Below, one piece after another: positions 41,848-53,920 of a stretch of DNA of 64,000 nucleotides. Every line of letters begins with the position of its first letter. The stretch's first letter is position 1. The notes under the pieces are model-generated. The model saw only the letters and a program-made list of their open reading frames with translations. It had not been told where the DNA came from and made no database searches. Source of the stretch: Euphorbia lathyris (Eukaryota > Streptophyta > Magnoliopsida > Malpighiales > Euphorbiaceae); the NCBI RefSeq assembly GCF_963576675.1, contig NC_088918.1, positions 34,629,501-34,693,500 of the forward strand. The letters run 5' to 3'. The position numbers and the translations under genes are program-made.

Positions 41848-44800
41848 CTAACACTTGTCGTCAGCAGTTGAAGGTCGAATCTCATCGGCGGAAGCGGAAT
41901 GCCGGATTCTTCCAAGAGCAATTCCCACAGTAGAAGAACCACCATCAGTAGAACTTGGTTGGTTGGATACATCACTTGCTTCTTTTAGACCTTTCTTTCT
42001 CTTTACCTTCTGTGCCCAACCCACCAGTCCAGCTTGCACATGCTCATCAAATATTGCTTTCTTATACGTACTTCCCATCTTCATTTCATTCCAAAACATC
42101 GTATCAGTTTTCGCCCCGAATATTATTATATATTTCGAAAACAATTAGCTACACTGACCTGTGTTACAATTGCATAAAGTGGAAGAGTGCTGTAGCTGCA
42201 CAGTACCTGAATGATCACCCTATATCAAGAAAACAACAATGTCATCATCATACTGAAAAGTAGTTCTAAAAGGCGGGTTTAACGGTTTCTACCCAATAAT
42301 TAGCCTCGGGACAATATACCGGACTTGTCCCATAATGCAGGAGTTGAAGCCATATTGAACCTGCAGAGGTACACAATGAATTTAGAATAATTAAGTAGAA
42401 TTGAGCAAGTCGGTATCCGGTGATCAATCAGCTTACCCATATCCAGAAGAAAAATGCAATCTCAAAAGCATTTTGGAAAAGGATAAAATGGATCAAGAAC
42501 AAAACAATGCCTGGCCGGTTGAACCAGAAGTGCTCATCTGATGGTTTTACTACCAAGTCCCCTTCTATTGCAACATGTTTCTCAGCAACATCATGAGCCA
42601 GTTGGTTGATTACATGCTCCAACTTTGTTCCCACAGCAAGTAGAAGCTGTACAACTCGAAATGGTAAGTCAAATATCGAAAAAATGCTAAAACAGTGACT
42701 TCAAAACAAGGGTATTCTGGTAACGAAACCAAAACTTGAATCTTTTGGAGACAGGGAAGACAAAGGGAAACTACATCAGAACTATAGTTGCAAAATTCAA
42801 AGTCAATCAAAAAGAAGAAACGGGGTTTGAGTTACTCACCGCAAAGGGAATAAATGCTATCCAGAAATATGTATGCCAACCTGCATTGAGTACAATTTTT
42901 AGTAAGCAATCTACACCACACAGACTTTAAGGAGAAGCTAAAATCATAAAGCAACAGATATCATCAATGAAAAGAATTCTTCAAGTATCAGACTTGCGCA
43001 TTTTCAAAGAATTCTTCATAATTTAGAGTAATAAATTGACCCTATAAATCCAAGCAACCCACATTAGAAACCTGGCACATTAAAGTGCCAAAAACTCTCA
43101 TCTCCAATTTGATTAAGCCACAAAAGTTATATGTGACGCCGAAAACAAAAGTAATTGTGAAAGAGAACAGAAGAAAATGTGCAGTGAAACATGAAAGGAT
43201 ATTTTCCATAAAACTGAGCATGAAGTAGCATACTATACCATTGACATTCAGCAATAAAAAGATGACCACAAATATCCAGAGATACCAACTGCAACCAAGG
43301 GTATGACTAAAAGGATCAGTATACAAATTAAAGCAATCTTCAAGTTAATCAGTTAATGAATATGTTTAGCACTTGCCTTATTCCAACAACAACCTTGAAA
43401 TCATCTTCAAGGGCACGAACCATGTATCTGTGGAAATTAAACTTCTGATTTGTTCTGCAATGTGTCTACACCAAAGTAGTAAATCGGCTAATTAATGTTT
43501 AGTCACGAGCAGCGTAGTAGCAAGTAAGCTTAGATAGAACCTCAATTTACCATTATGAACCCCAATCGGAGAGTTATGTAGTCTGATTTTGTCACAGATG
43601 CATAGAATTGCTTAAAAAACGAATGCTGCAGAAACAAACAAATAGAAGAAATAAAATAACATTAGAACCCGACTCCGCTCATTTCTTGCTACCAAAAATA
43701 GCCTGCTGGAAAAAAGGAATTGATGTCTGAACTATTTTACAGGCTTCCATAATTAGTGAACCATATATATATATATATTAGATCTGGAAGAAGAATGTGG
43801 CAGATAGTTGAGATAGTAGCTTACCACCCACCCTAGCAGAGCTGAATCTTTACCAAAGCCCCGAAAATGCTCCTTGATAAATGTATGCTGATGAACATGG
43901 GTGACCTTTCTCTTCAAAACTGCACTAACACAGTTCGCACAATTCACACACACGATAAGCCTTCCCGAGAAACAACAAAGAGCAATGATCTCAGTTTTTA
44001 AGTTTTTTTATCTAGTTCAGTTAATCACCGAGTTAGTCGACGTAAACCAACATAAGGCCTTGCTAGCACAAATTGAATTAAAAGGAAGTGGCAATAGCAA
44101 CAATGTTCAAAATGCATGCGCAGACATTAACGGCCAATCACAAGGCATATCAAATGCAAGGTATTTAGCTTAATGCTAAAATTGTTACCTTCTTCGGTGT
44201 CATATAGATCTTTAGCAATTGCCTTCTCCCAGTTGTGCCATTGTCGAATCTAAATGAAAAAGATAATAATAATGAAAAATGCGACAGACAACCATCAGAA
44301 ATGAGGAATAATATAAATACTGATACCAGACACTCACCCTTGCTCCTCCAAAAAGAACAGTAAGTACGCTGAAAGTAACATGGACAATGGCTAGGACGAA
44401 GATAAAGATATGCAAATGATGTATTGCTTCGATAGATAACATCGGCACCTTATCCTGAAGAAAAAGAAAAAAATAAAAGAATGATGAGTTCATAATTCTG
44501 ATTATCTGCTGCAGCAACAGAAACCACACCAATCAGAAATAACCTCCACAAACAGAGTGAAAACCAAAGTACGGCACCTAATATAAATTAAGAAACAGCA
44601 ACGTTTCTTTCTCGAATAATTCATTCCTCAACTCCAAAAATGGCAAGAAAGGAGGTAGTTCTCATATTAAGTAAAAACTTTCTCGTGGCAAAATAAATAC
44701 ACATTAAATGCTGATCGAAATTGAAACAGACTAGATAATTGGTTAGAAATTAGAATACAAATCTAATAAAAAGTAGCTAAAAAATGCAATGAACAGATAC

Positions 44801-46032
44801 ATTCAAAGGCACACACTTCATTTAAAGGCTCATTGCCTTAACTACAACCATCAATAGTAATAAAAATCCAAATGTCAAAACCTATAAACTGCAAATGTAA
44901 CTGACAAGATGACATGAACTGGAAATCAAGCATGTATGATTAAATTGAACAGCATAATTCATTAATGCAAGATGGATCTTTAACCCCTTTTTCCCCAATT
45001 ATTTGGATAAGGGCATCCTGGTGCACTACGCGTCCCCTCTAGGCGAGGGTCTCCGAGGAGGGGTCCCACCACAAGGGTGTATTGGGGGAAAGTCTTCCGT
45101 GCCAATTTTTTTTGGCAAGAGGCCGCTCCTAAGACTCGAACCCGTACCCGTGACCTCTTGGTCACACGACAACAAGTTGCGCCAAGGCTCGCCCTCTCCC
45201 CAGTTATTTGGATATGGCAAATTAAAGCTCCGTGCACAGTTTCCACGGAGCTTTCAGGTGCTCAAGCCCCCCTAAACCCCCTTGGATCCTCCCTGAATTA
45301 AAGGGTAGATGAAAAGAGAATAAATTATACCTTCCGGGCACAGTAACCAAGTTGGGATTCTGCTGCTTCAGCAAGAAGACGTCTAACAGTTCCAGAAACA
45401 GTAGTTGTAAAGGACCTCTGGAAATGTTCAGTAGTAGTGGCGTCGGATTCATGTCCTTCCTTTTCTCCCTTTGCAGAGAGTTTACAAGGAAGCATATTAG
45501 TCACCACTTCCTCAGGCACACAAATTTTAGACATTGTGCTTTGAGATACTGTCAACAACAACGATATGAATCCCAGAAGCATCAACTCTGCCAATCAAAA
45601 AACAAACAAAACCCTCCTAATTAATTATAAATGATTAACAAATTTCCATTTCATACACGCACAATCTCACAGAAATTACCTAATTCATAACCAAAAAGAT
45701 TAAATTTCGTAAAGGGGGAAAAAATCCCTCTTTCAGAGACTTTGGAAAAAGAAAAAAGGAACCATTTTTTTTTGGTACGCATTGATCGAAAAGGTGGATC
45801 GAGAACAAGATTAAAGAAAGGAAAATGGGGAAGAAAAGTGGAGACCTTCTTTAATCTTTTGTAGGGCTTCATAGAGGGATTTTTGGTTCTTCTTCTTGAG
45901 ATATTTGCCGCCATAATGGATTAATCTTTCGACAGCAAGAGAAATGGCGATGATTACTGTACAAACAGCAGCGACGATCCATGTGGGTGTGAACTCTAGA
46001 GTTTCTCCTTCTTCACCTTCTCCACCAGACAT
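41848..46032 (-). CDS. MLO1-like seven-transmembrane protein
   Basis: Thirteen exons: 46032-45846, 45587-45331, 44454-44338, 44249-44189, 43919-43825, 43625-43551, 43465-43377, 43288-43239, 42880-42840, 42646-42437, 42360-42293, 42219-42159, 42078-41848; 513 residues, all phases consistent. MLO proteins are plasma-membrane calmodulin-binding proteins (recently shown to conduct Ca2+) in powdery mildew susceptibility, pollen-tube and root responses. Landmarks: LEFTPTWIVAAVCTV (TM1), ELMLLGFISLLLTVSQ (TM2), HHLHIFIFVLAIVHV, HQHTFIKEHFRGFGKDS, SWYLWIFVVIFLLLNVNGWH, VGTKLEHVINQLA, NAFEIAFFFWIW, IMGQVRYIVPRLIIG, and a calmodulin site GLVGWAQKVKRKKGLK near the C-terminus. The sequence is closest to Arabidopsis MLO1 as I recall it. 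The ATG at 46032 is chosen; the in-frame codon at 46050 is GTG. Intron 7 has a GC donor. The gene appears intact. Confidence 0.95.
45009..45197 (-). mobile_element. Au-type SINE in MLO intron 2
   Basis: On the minus strand: GCGAGCCTTGGCGCAACTTG (A-box region), GTGTGACCAAGAGGTCACGG, a B box GGGTTCGAGTC, then TTGGCACGGAAG and a tail with CTAGAGGGGACGCGTAGTGC. This is the plant Au SINE as I know it. Flanking near-duplicates ccccaattatttggat (44993-45008) and ccccagttatttggat (45198-45213) form the target duplication. Confidence 0.9.
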
Positions 46033-46165
46033 GTTTGGCAGTTCAGACACTGAATCTTATCCAACAAACAACCTTTGTGTGATCAAAATACAAAATTAAA
46101 AGTAGACTGAGAGTGAGTCAGTTTTGTCTGAAATGAAAATAACAACAACATATCATATCATATGT

Positions 46166-46190
46166 TGTTCGTTCGTTCGTTCGTTCGTTG
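46166..46190. repeat. (GTTC)n microsatellite
   Basis: Six gttc tetramers about 130 bp upstream of the MLO start codon, within the probable promoter or 5' UTR. Confidence 0.9.
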
Positions 46191-46613
46191 ATGGTGATTG
46201 CTTTTCTATGCAGTTCTAAGGAGTGATTGATGCAATTTTAGTCACATTAGTTTATTTAATGGAAAAGTGAAATCTTTGTCCTGATTCGAGGAAAAAAAAA
46301 AAGAACAGGAAATTCTGCGGTCCAAAAGGTGTTCCATATTTCCATGTGAACACTGAACTTATAATATGGTAACTTAAGTTGTCTTGTTCCAGAGCTTATT
46401 TTCTAATTATTCTGTTCTGTGGGAAGAATAATTATTTATGAGATAAAAAAATAGTATCGCTTAGTTTTAATTTGGTAGTAAAATCCAACCTGACTTGGTA
46501 TGCTTTAATTAATAAATGAATTTAAAAATGACATAAGCCTCAATCACCTTACACTGTAATATATATCTAAATAAATATATATTTATTTTGTAAAAATAAA
46601 TAAATGTTTATAT

Positions 46614-47021
46614 ATTTTTTTTAAACAAGTACCCGGATTATATTAAAGAAGATATGAAATGATTCTTACAAACAGCGGCTGATAGCTAAATAGGAATAGT
46701 AAAGCAGGAAAACTCGTTAGCATTGGAAAGGGCATGTCGTGCAATGACATGTGCAACCCCATTCGCTGAACGAGGAGAGAACGACACCGAACAATCGGTT
46801 CTGTTAGAAAGAAAAAATTGACAATCGCTTATAATGGTTCCAAAATCTGATAGATCATCTTTATGAGTATTGACAGCGTCCACAACTCGTTTGGCATCGT
46901 ATTCAAAGATAACATTGCTGCAATTGAGTGAAAATGTCCATATAATCGCTTGGCGCAATGCAATAGCCTCAACTGTAGCAGCAGCTATATAACCATCATT
47001 CCAAGCACTGTAGCAAGCCAT
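46614..47021 (-). mobile_element. 5'-truncated L1 LINE, RNase H end
   Basis: The poly-A tail is the T run at 46614-46622. The minus frame encodes an RNase H-like tail: VEAIALRQAIIWTF, VIFEYDAKRVVDAVN, SANGVAHVIARHALS. Flanking near-duplicates aaatgtttatat (46602-46613) and aaatatttatat (47022-47033) are the target duplication. A different L1 subfamily from 9230-9682. Confidence 0.85.
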
Positions 47022-47033
47022 AAATATTTATAT

Positions 47034-47812
47034 TCTCTTAGTTGTTGAAAAGATGTGTATTTTTCTATTTGAAAATATTCATAATATTATAAAATCAAAA
47101 CAACATTTAAGTCTACCATAAAATTACAAGTTCACACATTAAAAATTTCTAATGAATTTTTGAGATTGATAGTGTATTAAAAATAGTGGTTAATTTTTTT
47201 CTAAAATAAAAATAAAATAGTAGTTATTTTTTTTTTATAGTTTGTCTTATTTCTCGATTCAATGTTTGTCAGACACTTTTTAGATGGATTTTCTCTCAAT
47301 TAAAACTTCATGTGTATGTTAGGATTCGAACTCCAAATCTAATATTGATTAATTTTATTTTGTTAATAATATAAAGATGTTAATTAATTTATCATTTTAC
47401 ATAAAAGTTGCTATTTTTTAAGATAAAAAAGAATTTAGTAAAAAGACTCGGACTCCGTTTTGTATTCTCTTTGCAATAATGAACTCTTTATTTATTTATT
47501 TATTTATTAGGGATTAATGATTATTATATGAGATTATCAGTTTCCTTTGTCTTTTTAATTGCATTTACACTTGACAATTCATGATTTCATTAACTATCTT
47601 TTAGAATTCCAGCTTCTGTTTATTCCAGCTTGTCTATTTATTATTTCTTCACACGTATTAATAATTGCCTACAGATGTACACATACTTTTTGTAATAATT
47701 AATCTAAGAATTAAGGGTCAAAAACCTAACTGGATCGAAATAACTGACCGAACCAATAAAGTTCGGTTTTTCAGTTTGGTCTATTTGGTTTGGGTTTGGT
47801 TCGGTTTTAAAA
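47034..47812. other. Intergenic, no gene seen
   Basis: AT-rich. The last 60 bp (gttcggttttt, tttggttcggtt) belong to a common ccgaacc-type repeat that is resumed after the Helitron at 51571 and is similar to 52130-52280. Confidence 0.4.
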
Positions 47813-47827
47813 TCTATCTATACTATA

Positions 47828-49122
47828 TATAATTACGGAAGCAGCGAGAAATGAGAAGAAGTGTTTTAGAGATCTTTTTGATTAGTTGTCAACGTAGTAA
47901 AAAATCAGATTAAAAATATTTAGTTAATTAAAAATAAATATTTAATTAATTAAAAATAACAAATTTATATTTATAATATATTAAATAATTACTAGCCTAT
48001 CTATATATATAATATAAAACAGTAACGATGGAACTGAGGTGTCACTTCCTCCTTTTTTAGTGATAAAAAATTTAATATATTAATTTTAATTTTATTATGT
48101 ATATTTATCTATAAAAAGATTATTTTATCCCATATATCTAAGAGTACTATAGAATTTAAATTAAACCCTAAAATCTCTCTAATTCTCTACATATCTATAT
48201 ATAATATAAAACAGTAACGATGCAACTGGGGTGTCACTTCCTCTTTTTTTACTGATAAAAAATATAATATAATATATCATATATTAGTTTTTATTTTATT
48301 ATTATATTTATCTATAAAAATATTATTTAAAGTAAATGTGAAAATCAAATAATAATATTTAATTTATATAACATATTTATGTCATTAATTGTAATTATTA
48401 GATTGTATTTTTATTAATATTTATATATTAAGATGAATCCGTGCATCGCACGGGCCAAAAACTAGTTAATTAAAATAATAAAAGAAAGCAAGAGTTACGG
48501 GAAGATGAAAAAACACAAAGCAAAGGAAATCCAAAAGTCACAAATAAACTTCTATATAAAGCATGATAGATAGTATTCCACCATTATATTCATTGGTCAC
48601 GATAGATAGTATTATATTTCTGAAGGTAAATATTCGATTTTTTTCATATGTTGTAGTTATTTTGTTCTCAATTATTTTATTGTTTTATTTTTAATTAAAC
48701 AATAGTTGTATAATTACGGAAGCAGAGAGAAATGAGAAGAAGTGTTTTAGAGATCTTTTTGATTAGTTGTCAACGTAGTAAAAAATTAGATTAAAAATAT
48801 TTAGTTAATTAAAAATAAATATTTAATTAATTAAAAATAACAAATTTATATTTATAATATATTAAATAATTACTAGCCTATTAATTAAAATAATAAAAGA
48901 AAGCAAGAGTTACGGGAAGATGAAAAAACACAAAGCAAAGGAAATCCAAAAGTCACAAATAAACTTCTATATAAAGCATGATAGATAGTATTCCACCATT
49001 ATATTCATTGGTCACGATAGATAGTATTATATTTCTGAAGGTAAATATTCGATTTTTTTCATATGTTGTAGTTATTTTGTTCTCAATTATTTTATTGTTT
49101 TATTTTTATTAAACAATAGTTG
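47828..49122 (+). repeat. Tandem duplication of about 415 bp within the Helitron
   Basis: Copy A (47828-48708) and copy B (48709-49122) are nearly identical once the 466-bp Helitron in copy A is removed; I see only a few substitutions and one lost base (tttttaattaaac against tttttattaaac). Both start tataattacggaagcag. Confidence 0.93.
48000..48465 (+). mobile_element. 466-bp Helitron with exact ends
   Basis: Begins TCTATATATATAATATAAAA and ends GTGCATCGCACGGGCC then AAAAACTAG, inserted precisely between A (47999) and T (48466). The empty site exists in the tandem copy (gccta|ttaatt at 48880/48881). It has the Helitron hallmarks 5' TC, 3' CTAG, and a near-terminal GC hairpin. The 5' unit is itself duplicated (second head near 48194, tctatatataatataaaac). 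Same family as 37932-39766. Confidence 0.95.
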
Positions 49123-49230
49123 TCATAGTTTCATCTTTCAGATTCATTTCTGCTGTTACCCAGGTTCTATACCTCTCGCTATCTTATCCATGTTTTCTTT
49201 TTTATTTGTCTTTTTTTTCCAAACTGATAG

Positions 49231-50843
49231 CTTCAATTGAAGAAATCCGACAGAAATAGAAGATGCATGAACAACTAAACCGGAAAACACAAAAGTGTCA
49301 AAAATTACAAGAAATTCTTATGTTTCTCAAGGTAATTATTCGATTTTTTTTCATATGTTGTAGTTAATTTTGTTCTCAATTGTGTTGTTGTTTTCTTTTT
49401 ATTAAACAATAGTTGTTATAGTTTCATTTTTCAGAGATGAAATTTCATTTCTGTCGTTATCCAGGTTCCATCCCTCTCGCTACCTTATCCATGTTTTCTT
49501 TTTTATTTGTCTTTTTTTCTAAAATTACTAAAATAAAGATTTTGTAAATTTATATTCTTTTTTAGTATATGTTGCTAGGTGTTATCGTTTCAATTTCTAA
49601 CTCTTAACTAAAATTTAGATTTTCGGCTTTATATGAACTCAATTTTTGGCTTTCTCAATTGTGCTGTTGTTTTATTTTTATTAAACAATTGTTGTTATAG
49701 TTTCATCTTTCAGAGATGAAATTCCATTTCTGTCGTTATCCAGATTCCATACCTCTCGCTACCTTATCCATATTTTCTTTTTTAGTATATGTTCCTAGGT
49801 GTTATCGTTTTGATTGTTAACTCTAACTAAAATTTAGATTTTCGGCTTTTTATGAACTCAACTTTTAGTTTTAATTGAAGTTAGATTAATTTTTCTAATT
49901 CGGAACATGTTGAAATCCACTCATTTTTTTAGTTTGAGTTTAGCTAATTGATATGAATTGTATTTTTTATTTTTATGCATTTTGGTACAAATAGATATAA
50001 AGTTTCACACGATAGTTGTTCATTGAAGTTTGAGACATATTAAATAAAATATTAAAGAAATATTAGAATATTATACTTACAATTAAGTTTATTTCAATAT
50101 AAATTATGTTATATTATTATTATTATTATCAAGAAGTTATTTTTTCCCAATTTTCTAGACAAGGAGATTGTAAGCGTCTAATACGTTTGATAAGATGTTT
50201 ATTCTTGAAGAATGTGGATTATGCTAGATACGAATTCAAAATCAAGGTAAATAAAAATAAATTTTGATGCTCAAAATCCTAAAAATGTACATTAATTATG
50301 GATATTGAGATAATTGCTTTTGCAACATTGGCTTATATAATTTTTAACTATTATATTATGGTTCGTACAAAATTGTTAGTATTTCAAGAGTTTTTAACAG
50401 ATGAAAATTGTACTGAGTGGTTATAATTGCGATTTAATTCTATTTAACTAAAATTAATTTATGGACTTAATACTTCATTAAGAAAAAATAAAATGTTTAA
50501 TTAATGGGCAAAAAATATTTTCACTCTCCTCTTTATACGCTTATGTCTCGACATTCTCTCTTATTTTAAAAAAAAAACTGAGAGGAAGATGGTTCTCTCC
50601 TAATTATCTTTTTCGTCCCTTCATTTTTTTTTTCAATTCTTTTGTTTGTTTTTCTTACTTACAAAATTCAAGAATAAATAATTATTAGAAAATATTAATG
50701 AAGTCAAATAAGTGATATCTGCGAGTATGGCTGATATTCTATATAGTGAAAAATGAAGAACAAATTGATCGAATGTCTTGATGAGATATTACGAGATGAA
50801 AATAGGAGAAATCATCATCTTAAACTGATTCAATTAGATATAT
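49231..50843 (+). pseudogene. Exon-like islands inside the Helitron (unidentified gene)
   Basis: Three islands look like spliced coding DNA. 49231-49331 (preceded by TTTCC..GATAG, followed by GTAATT) reads SIEEIRQK, a stop, then KMHEQLNRKTQKCQKLQEIL. 50159-50246 (preceded by CCCAATTTTCTAG, followed by GTAAAT) reads QGDCKRLIRLIRCLFLKNVD then YARYEFKIK. About 50750-50843 reads, with a frameshift, NEEQIDR then CLDEILRDENRRNHHLKLIQ. They suggest a helical protein captured by the Helitron. I do not recognise the source gene. Confidence 0.4.
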
Positions 50844-51570
50844 TGGGTTATTATAGTAGAATGAATAATTGAATTCGAATACTTGGTAATCATGAAATTC
50901 CATCAACCAAAATAATTATCATCAAGATGAATTTGTGACTAATTCTTACGAATTTTATTTTTTATATGTAAAATATTGAATTGATAAAGTTTCTTCATAT
51001 GCAACATTAGAAAAGTATTGATTGTAATAGTTTATAGAATAATATATTGATGTTGCTTCCATTTTAACATAGATTGTAATTCTTTTGTATCGTAGATATT
51101 TAATTTTAATTGTAGTTTAATTCAATTTTTGTTTAACCTATATTGTAATTCTTTTGTATCGTAAATATAATATTTAATTTTAATTATAGTTTAATTCAAT
51201 TTTTGGTTTTTTTATTATATTCTAATATATTTCTTAATTAATTTGCTATTTTATTATTATTGTTTCACGGAATATTTGGAATATGAAAATATATTAAAAT
51301 TCCTAAAAAGTAAAAATCATTGAATTTTGTAAAAATAAATAAATCATTCATCTTTAGTTAAAATTCTATAAAAAAAGTAGTCAATTATTTTTAAAATTAA
51401 TTTAATTTGAATTATCATTAAAAAAATATATATTAATTTCAAATATACATAATATAAATTTTTTTCATAGCATGATATAAATTTAGTTAAAAGTAAATAT
51501 GTCAATTTATTTATTTATCTAAATTATATAAAAGTTTCATACCCCGTGCATCGCACGGGTTTTCGACTAG

Positions 51571-52400
51571 TTTATAAAATATAAGTAATTTTGGTTGGTT
51601 CTGTTTCTGTGATAAAATTTCTGAATTAACCGAACTAAACGATATATTATTTAATATTTAAATAAAAATAAAGGGTGTACTCTTTGATGTTTTTTTTTAC
51701 AGGGAAAAGAAAGTAAAGACAGTAATCTTGATGTTTAAATATAGTAGTAATAGGTTTTTCTATTTCTTATTCTCAGTTAATTCCAACTTAGCACCTACGA
51801 ACTCACACGTTTTTTTGCTTTTCTGTTTCTCATTCAAGGTGTAGGTTATCATGAGTGTATTACAAAGCCAAGGAAATTAATGGAATTATTTATTTTTATA
51901 CACTCAACATTTTTATAAAAAAGATTTTCTATTATAAAAGTGCAGCATATATAACAGTACACTAAACACTTATATAACATCAGCTAAGTTATCATTTAAG
52001 CTTGAAAAAAAAATATAATTTTTTAATACAATTTTTTAAATTGTTTTTACTTTTTCTGTGTTAAATTTATTACACTTCGATTATATTATATTTTAATCCA
52101 TAAAAAATATATATGTTAAAATCGAAAAACGACCCAAACCAAATTGAATTATTCAAGTTCAATTTGGTTAAGTCTTTGTTATTATTCGGCTCAGTTCGGT
52201 CTTTTTTCTTTTTCTTCGACTTTCGGTTAATTTGGTTCGGTTTGGTTTTCAGATCGAACCGACCATTAAACACCCCTAGTTAAATGGTCTGTAAGTTGGA
52301 AGATAGTGTAAATTCAGTCCAAATTAAATTTTTAAGTATTTTAACTTAGTTCTAAGTTGGTAATATTTGATAAACTAACTCAAATTTTAGAAAGTTAAAG
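51571..52400. other. AT-rich repeat flank
   Basis: Non-coding. It contains ccgaac / ggttcggtt motifs ending near 52280 in cacccctagtt, resembling the terminus (aggggtg) of a plant hAT-type MITE. The minus frame at 52070-52273 reads through this repeat and is not a gene. Confidence 0.4.
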
Positions 52401-53920
52401 CTAAATTTAATAATTGGAAGTCTAAATTCCTTTCAAGAGCTGATAAGGAAGCGTTGATTAAATCAATGCTTCAGTCGGTTCTCTCTAATGTTATGAGCTT
52501 GTATATAATTCCGGAGTTACATTATGCGGAGTTTGAGCGTCTAATGAACTCATTTTGGTAGGGCTCAAATGGTGGAGGTGGCAAAGGCATCTGATGGACT
52601 TACTCGGATAAATTATGCATTCCAAATATCGGTTGGTGGAATGGGTTTCAAAAAAATGAAAGATTTTAATTTGACTCTGCTTGCGAAACAAGGTTGGAAG
52701 CTTTTGAATCATCCTACTTCCCTAGTGGCTCGGGTATATAAAGCAAGGTATTATCATAATTCTCATTTCCTTGAAGCACAACTTAAGAACAATCCTGGTT
52801 ATATATGGCGTAGTATTATGGCGGCTGATGATCTAATTCGATGGAGCTAGATGTTTAGTTGGTTTCGGTGCAGCTAATTCTGTTTACACAAATCTGTAGA
52901 TTCCAGACAGTCAGTGCCTGATGGTTATAAGTCCATTTAGTGTTGGGATGGTGGACTTGAAAGTGATAGATTTATTGGAGGATTCTAGACATAAATAGAA
53001 TGAAGTTGCTTTGAACGGTCTTTTTAATGTGAGAGATAGACAATTGATCAAACAAATTCCTTTGAACTAGCGAAATATTCTTGATGGAGGATGGTATTGG
53101 TTTTGGGATATTAAATGGGGTTTCTCTGTTCCATAGGCTTATAACTATATTCAAAGGTTACTCATGGAAGGTAACTCGCAATCAGACTCTAGATCTTGAA
53201 ATTTATTGTTTGAAGATTCCACATAAAGTGCGTAATTTTATATGGCATACTCTGTCCAATTCGCTTCTTATCCTTTATGCTCTCCATCGGAGTCATGTTC
53301 ATGTTGTCACAAATTGTCCGATTTGTTCTTGTGCTGGAGAAGGCTCGTTATATGCTCTCGTTGGTCGTATTAAAGCTCATAAAGTTTGGATTTTTTTCAG
53401 AGATAACTTAATTTGCATAGCAACTATGATTTCATGGAGCATCTGGTCTTATCGAAATAATATGGTTTGGAGCAATAAGAACGCCCCCGGTGGTCTGATT
53501 TTCAGTCACGCCACTTCTCTGTTTTTGAGATGGAACCTAACTGTTCTACACTTGCCAGTCAGCCGTCTCTGAATGCACGTCCAGCTGTGAAGTGGTAGGG
53601 GTGGCAATTTCTGACACGAAAACACGAATTTACAGAAAAAACCTGACTGACACAACACGATTGACACGAAAATCATTTTTCTAGCATTTGTAACATATAA
53701 AACCATATGGAACATACATATGAGATAACACGATTTTTTGACACAAAATACGAAATTACTACCTCTACTAAGTGGTATCTGCTTGGTATGTTGAAGTGTA
53801 ATATTGATACTGCGATTTTCTCTGCTCAAAGCACTGTTAGTTTTAGTTTTGTTATCAGAGATAATTCAAATAACCTGATCATTGGTCAGCTGGGCTTTTT
53901 TCATGTTCTCTTTTAAATTT
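52400..53920 (+). pseudogene. Decayed L1 LINE ORF2 C-terminal half
   Basis: Read with frameshifts and stops: FLSRADKEALIKSMLQSVLS and LMNSFW (end of RT), GMGFKKMKDFNLTLLAKQGW, WKLLNHPTSLVARVYKARYY, GYIWRSIMAADDLIRW, then the zf-RVT region VRNFIWHTLSNSLLIL with CPIC, SWSIWSYRNNMVW, and finally an RNase H start CNIDTAIFSAQSTVSF. A MITE interrupts it at 53596. No tail was identified. Confidence 0.85.
53596..53767. mobile_element. hAT-type MITE inside the L1 remnant
   Basis: Starts TAGGGGTGGCAATTTC and ends with the near complement GAAATTACTACCTCTA. The interior carries acacgaaaacacgaattt-like repeats. Flanks tgaagtgg (53588-53595) and ctaagtgg (53768-53775) share six of eight bases and duplicate the L1 codons reading KW. 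Confidence 0.8.

Larger units (their letters stand above)
47817..51570 (+). mobile_element. Large Helitron, non-autonomous, with exon-like cargo
   Basis: The 5' end TCTATACTATATATAATTACGG follows an A at 47816. The 3' end has a GC hairpin CCCGTGCATCGCACGGG, then TTTTCGACTAG at 51570, followed by T. There is no Rep/helicase ORF. The interior holds a 0.4-kb tandem duplication (47828-48708 and 48709-49122), a nested Helitron, repeated ctcgctaccttatccatgttttc segments near 49180, 49480 and 49760, and exon-like islands around 49231, 50159 and 50750. The 5' limit could be four bases earlier, because the TC motif occurs twice. Confidence 0.7.

Noticed and set aside
45214..45300. Hairpin aaagctccgtg/cacggagcttt as a microRNA or terminator
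   Set aside because: Only 11 bp of stem, located in an intron beside a gggggttt-rich stretch that looks like a transposon end.
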